A DNA stretch of 64,000 nt. Origin: Croceimicrobium sp965658275. Its GTDB lineage: Bacteria; Bacteroidota; Bacteroidia; Flavobacteriales; Schleiferiaceae. The stretch covers positions 1 through 64,000 of the forward strand of contig CBFHRN010000003.1 in NCBI GenBank assembly GCA_965658275.1, in the 5' to 3' direction. Below the pieces are notes generated by a model that saw only the letters and a list, made by a program, of their open reading frames with translations, was not told the DNA's origin and did not search any database. The position numbers were made by a program, and so were the translations under genes. How positions within the stretch are numbered: position 1 is the stretch's first letter; each line of letters begins with the position of its first letter. Positions 63,164 through 64,000 of the stretch are shown one piece after another.

Positions 63164-64000
63164 TTCCAAAGCTTTTCTAGCGCCTTAAAGAAGTTTAAGT
63201 TTTCTCTTTTGGTTTTTAATATCAATAAGGGGATATGCTTGTTGATACGCACCAACTCCTTACTAAAAGAACCCAGTAAAACACTGGCAGACGCGGTGCG
63301 CCCTTTGGAATTCATCACAATAAGATCCGCTCCTAAATATTCAGCTTGAAAAAGGCAGCGCTCTGGACCATCACCTTGATTTTCATAAAAATCACATTTC
63401 ACGGTATCCGGAATCTGATGCTTTTCCCGATATGTCTTCCATTCTTCGATAGAGTGACTCCGCAGGGCCTCTTTGATCTCTCGTTCCGAACTAGCATTTT
63501 TAAGGTAATGTGGCGCTGATGGATAGAGATGTATGCACTGTAAATCGGCGTTGATCACATAAGAAAGATGGGTTGCGAAGTTCAAAGACTCCAAACCAAC
63601 CTCACTGAAATCCAATGGAACTAATATTTCATTAATCTCAGAAACTGCACCTTCTGGAACAAAAAGCACCGAACAGGGACCTTGCTCTGCAAGACGACTA
63701 CCAATTAAATTATGATCTCGATTGGTCAGGTGCCGCCCCAAAATCATGAGGTCGATATCTTTAATATGGGCTTGTCTTAGGATTTGATCAAAGGCTTCTC
63801 CTTCTAAGCAAACTACTTGATCCTCAGTATATTTATTACTAAACTCCGCCCGATAAAGCTCCATAAGATACTTTTCAAGGTGCTCTTCCTTAGGAGCTAA
63901 AAGGTCAGGGTATTTTTCAATTAAATCAGTAGGTAGGGATAAGTTCTTACTTACATGAACTAAGAAGATATGCTCGACCGTAAAATTTTGCAACACATAG
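63160..64000 (-). CDS. universal stress protein, 5' end beyond the window
   Basis: A UspA-type protein with two domains. The frame is open to the window edge; a GTG at 63996 is the first possible start inside, but the usual N-terminal strand of the family is missing, so the gene is cut. The first domain includes IDLMILGRHLTNRDHNLIGS. The second starts INEILVPLDFSEVG and has DLIVMNSKGRTASASVLLGS, an ATP-binding-type loop near the end. It is convergent with trkH and likely tied to stress or ion status. Confidence 0.88.
   Translation of the reverse strand, partial: YVLQNFTVEHIFLVHVSKNLSLPTDLIEKYPDLLAPKEEHLEKYLMELYRAEFSNKYTEDQVVCLEGEAFDQILRQAHIKDIDLMILGRHLTNRDHNLIGSRLAEQGPCSVLFVPEGAVSEINEILVPLDFSEVGLESLNFATHLSYVINADLQCIHLYPSAPHYLKNASSEREIKEALRSHSIEEWKTYREKHQIPDTVKCDFYENQGDGPERCLFQAEYLGADLIVMNSKGRTASASVLLGSFSKELVRINKHIPLLILKTKRENLNFFKALEKLWN

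Noticed and set aside
1..64000. Mobile elements, CRISPR arrays, tRNA or rRNA genes
   Set aside because: I saw no transposase-like protein, regular direct repeats, cloverleaf or rRNA sequence on either strand.

Overview
The window looks like a chromosomal segment of a member of the Bacteroidota, most likely a marine or aquatic Flavobacteriales bacterium. The signs are type IX secretion C-terminal sorting domains on exported proteins, lipoproteins with a Cys after a short hydrophobic leader, TAnnTTTG promoter boxes, a bacillithiol gene (bshC), crtD-cruF-crtZ carotenoid genes, and typical Bacteroidota families (DUF6913, DUF4294, DUF4399, DUF3667, DUF6340). It is moderately AT-rich and densely coded on both strands. 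I see no tRNA, rRNA, CRISPR array, prophage or insertion sequence.

Layout. 1-3.6 kb: ligA, a DUF6913 gene and dapA in one + strand run. 3.6-7.3 kb: two small minus-strand membrane proteins, then a tightly coupled crtD-cruF-crtZ cassette. 7.3-8.4 kb: a PyrR-like phosphoribosyltransferase and a TPMT-like methyltransferase. 8.7-9.8 kb: an in-frame chimera of the front of proC and the back of proA, the most unusual object here. 9.9-17.1 kb: exported pirin, a BNR-like exported protein, a GH13 amylase lipoprotein, fahA, glyA and a T9SS-sorted hydrolase. 17.1-21.5 kb: a DUF2089/membrane protein pair, then the rsmI-like, LMW-PTP and dnaA block and a divergent thioesterase. 21.5-30.3 kb: lipoprotein, exported nuclease-like protein, orphan CheR, PAP2 phosphatase, queA, two glycosyltransferases and ftsE. 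30.5-41.8 kb: a long + strand run with a giant TPR protein plus outer-membrane barrel, thioesterase, fabG, a VWA-like membrane protein, an SPFH protein, pepD and HMG-CoA lyase. 42-50.2 kb: small ORF, DCC protein, bshC, M49 peptidase, DUF6340 lipoprotein, terC, a T9SS protein, DUF4399 and an RRM protein. 50-57.2 kb: a decayed stretch (frameshifted GT2, CheB/REC/PAS relics, DUF3667 pseudogene) interleaved with intact mnmE, accC and DUF4294 genes. 57.2-64 kb: tex, thioesterase, NTF2-like lipoprotein, trkA-trkH and a universal stress protein cut by the window edge.

How it fits together. Most genes are housekeeping: DNA replication and repair (dnaA, ligA), tRNA modification (queA, mnmE), lysine, one-carbon and thiol metabolism (dapA, glyA, bshC), fatty acid and acyl-CoA work (fabG, accC, three hotdog thioesterases), amino acid catabolism (fahA, HMG-CoA lyase), K+ uptake (trkAH) and envelope functions. 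Several genes (ligA, mnmE, bshC, the amylase, one thioesterase) have a TAnnTTTG box only 4-5 nt before the start codon, which predicts leaderless mRNAs. The four broken or fused loci suggest recent gene loss or local assembly error. Raw reads would separate these.
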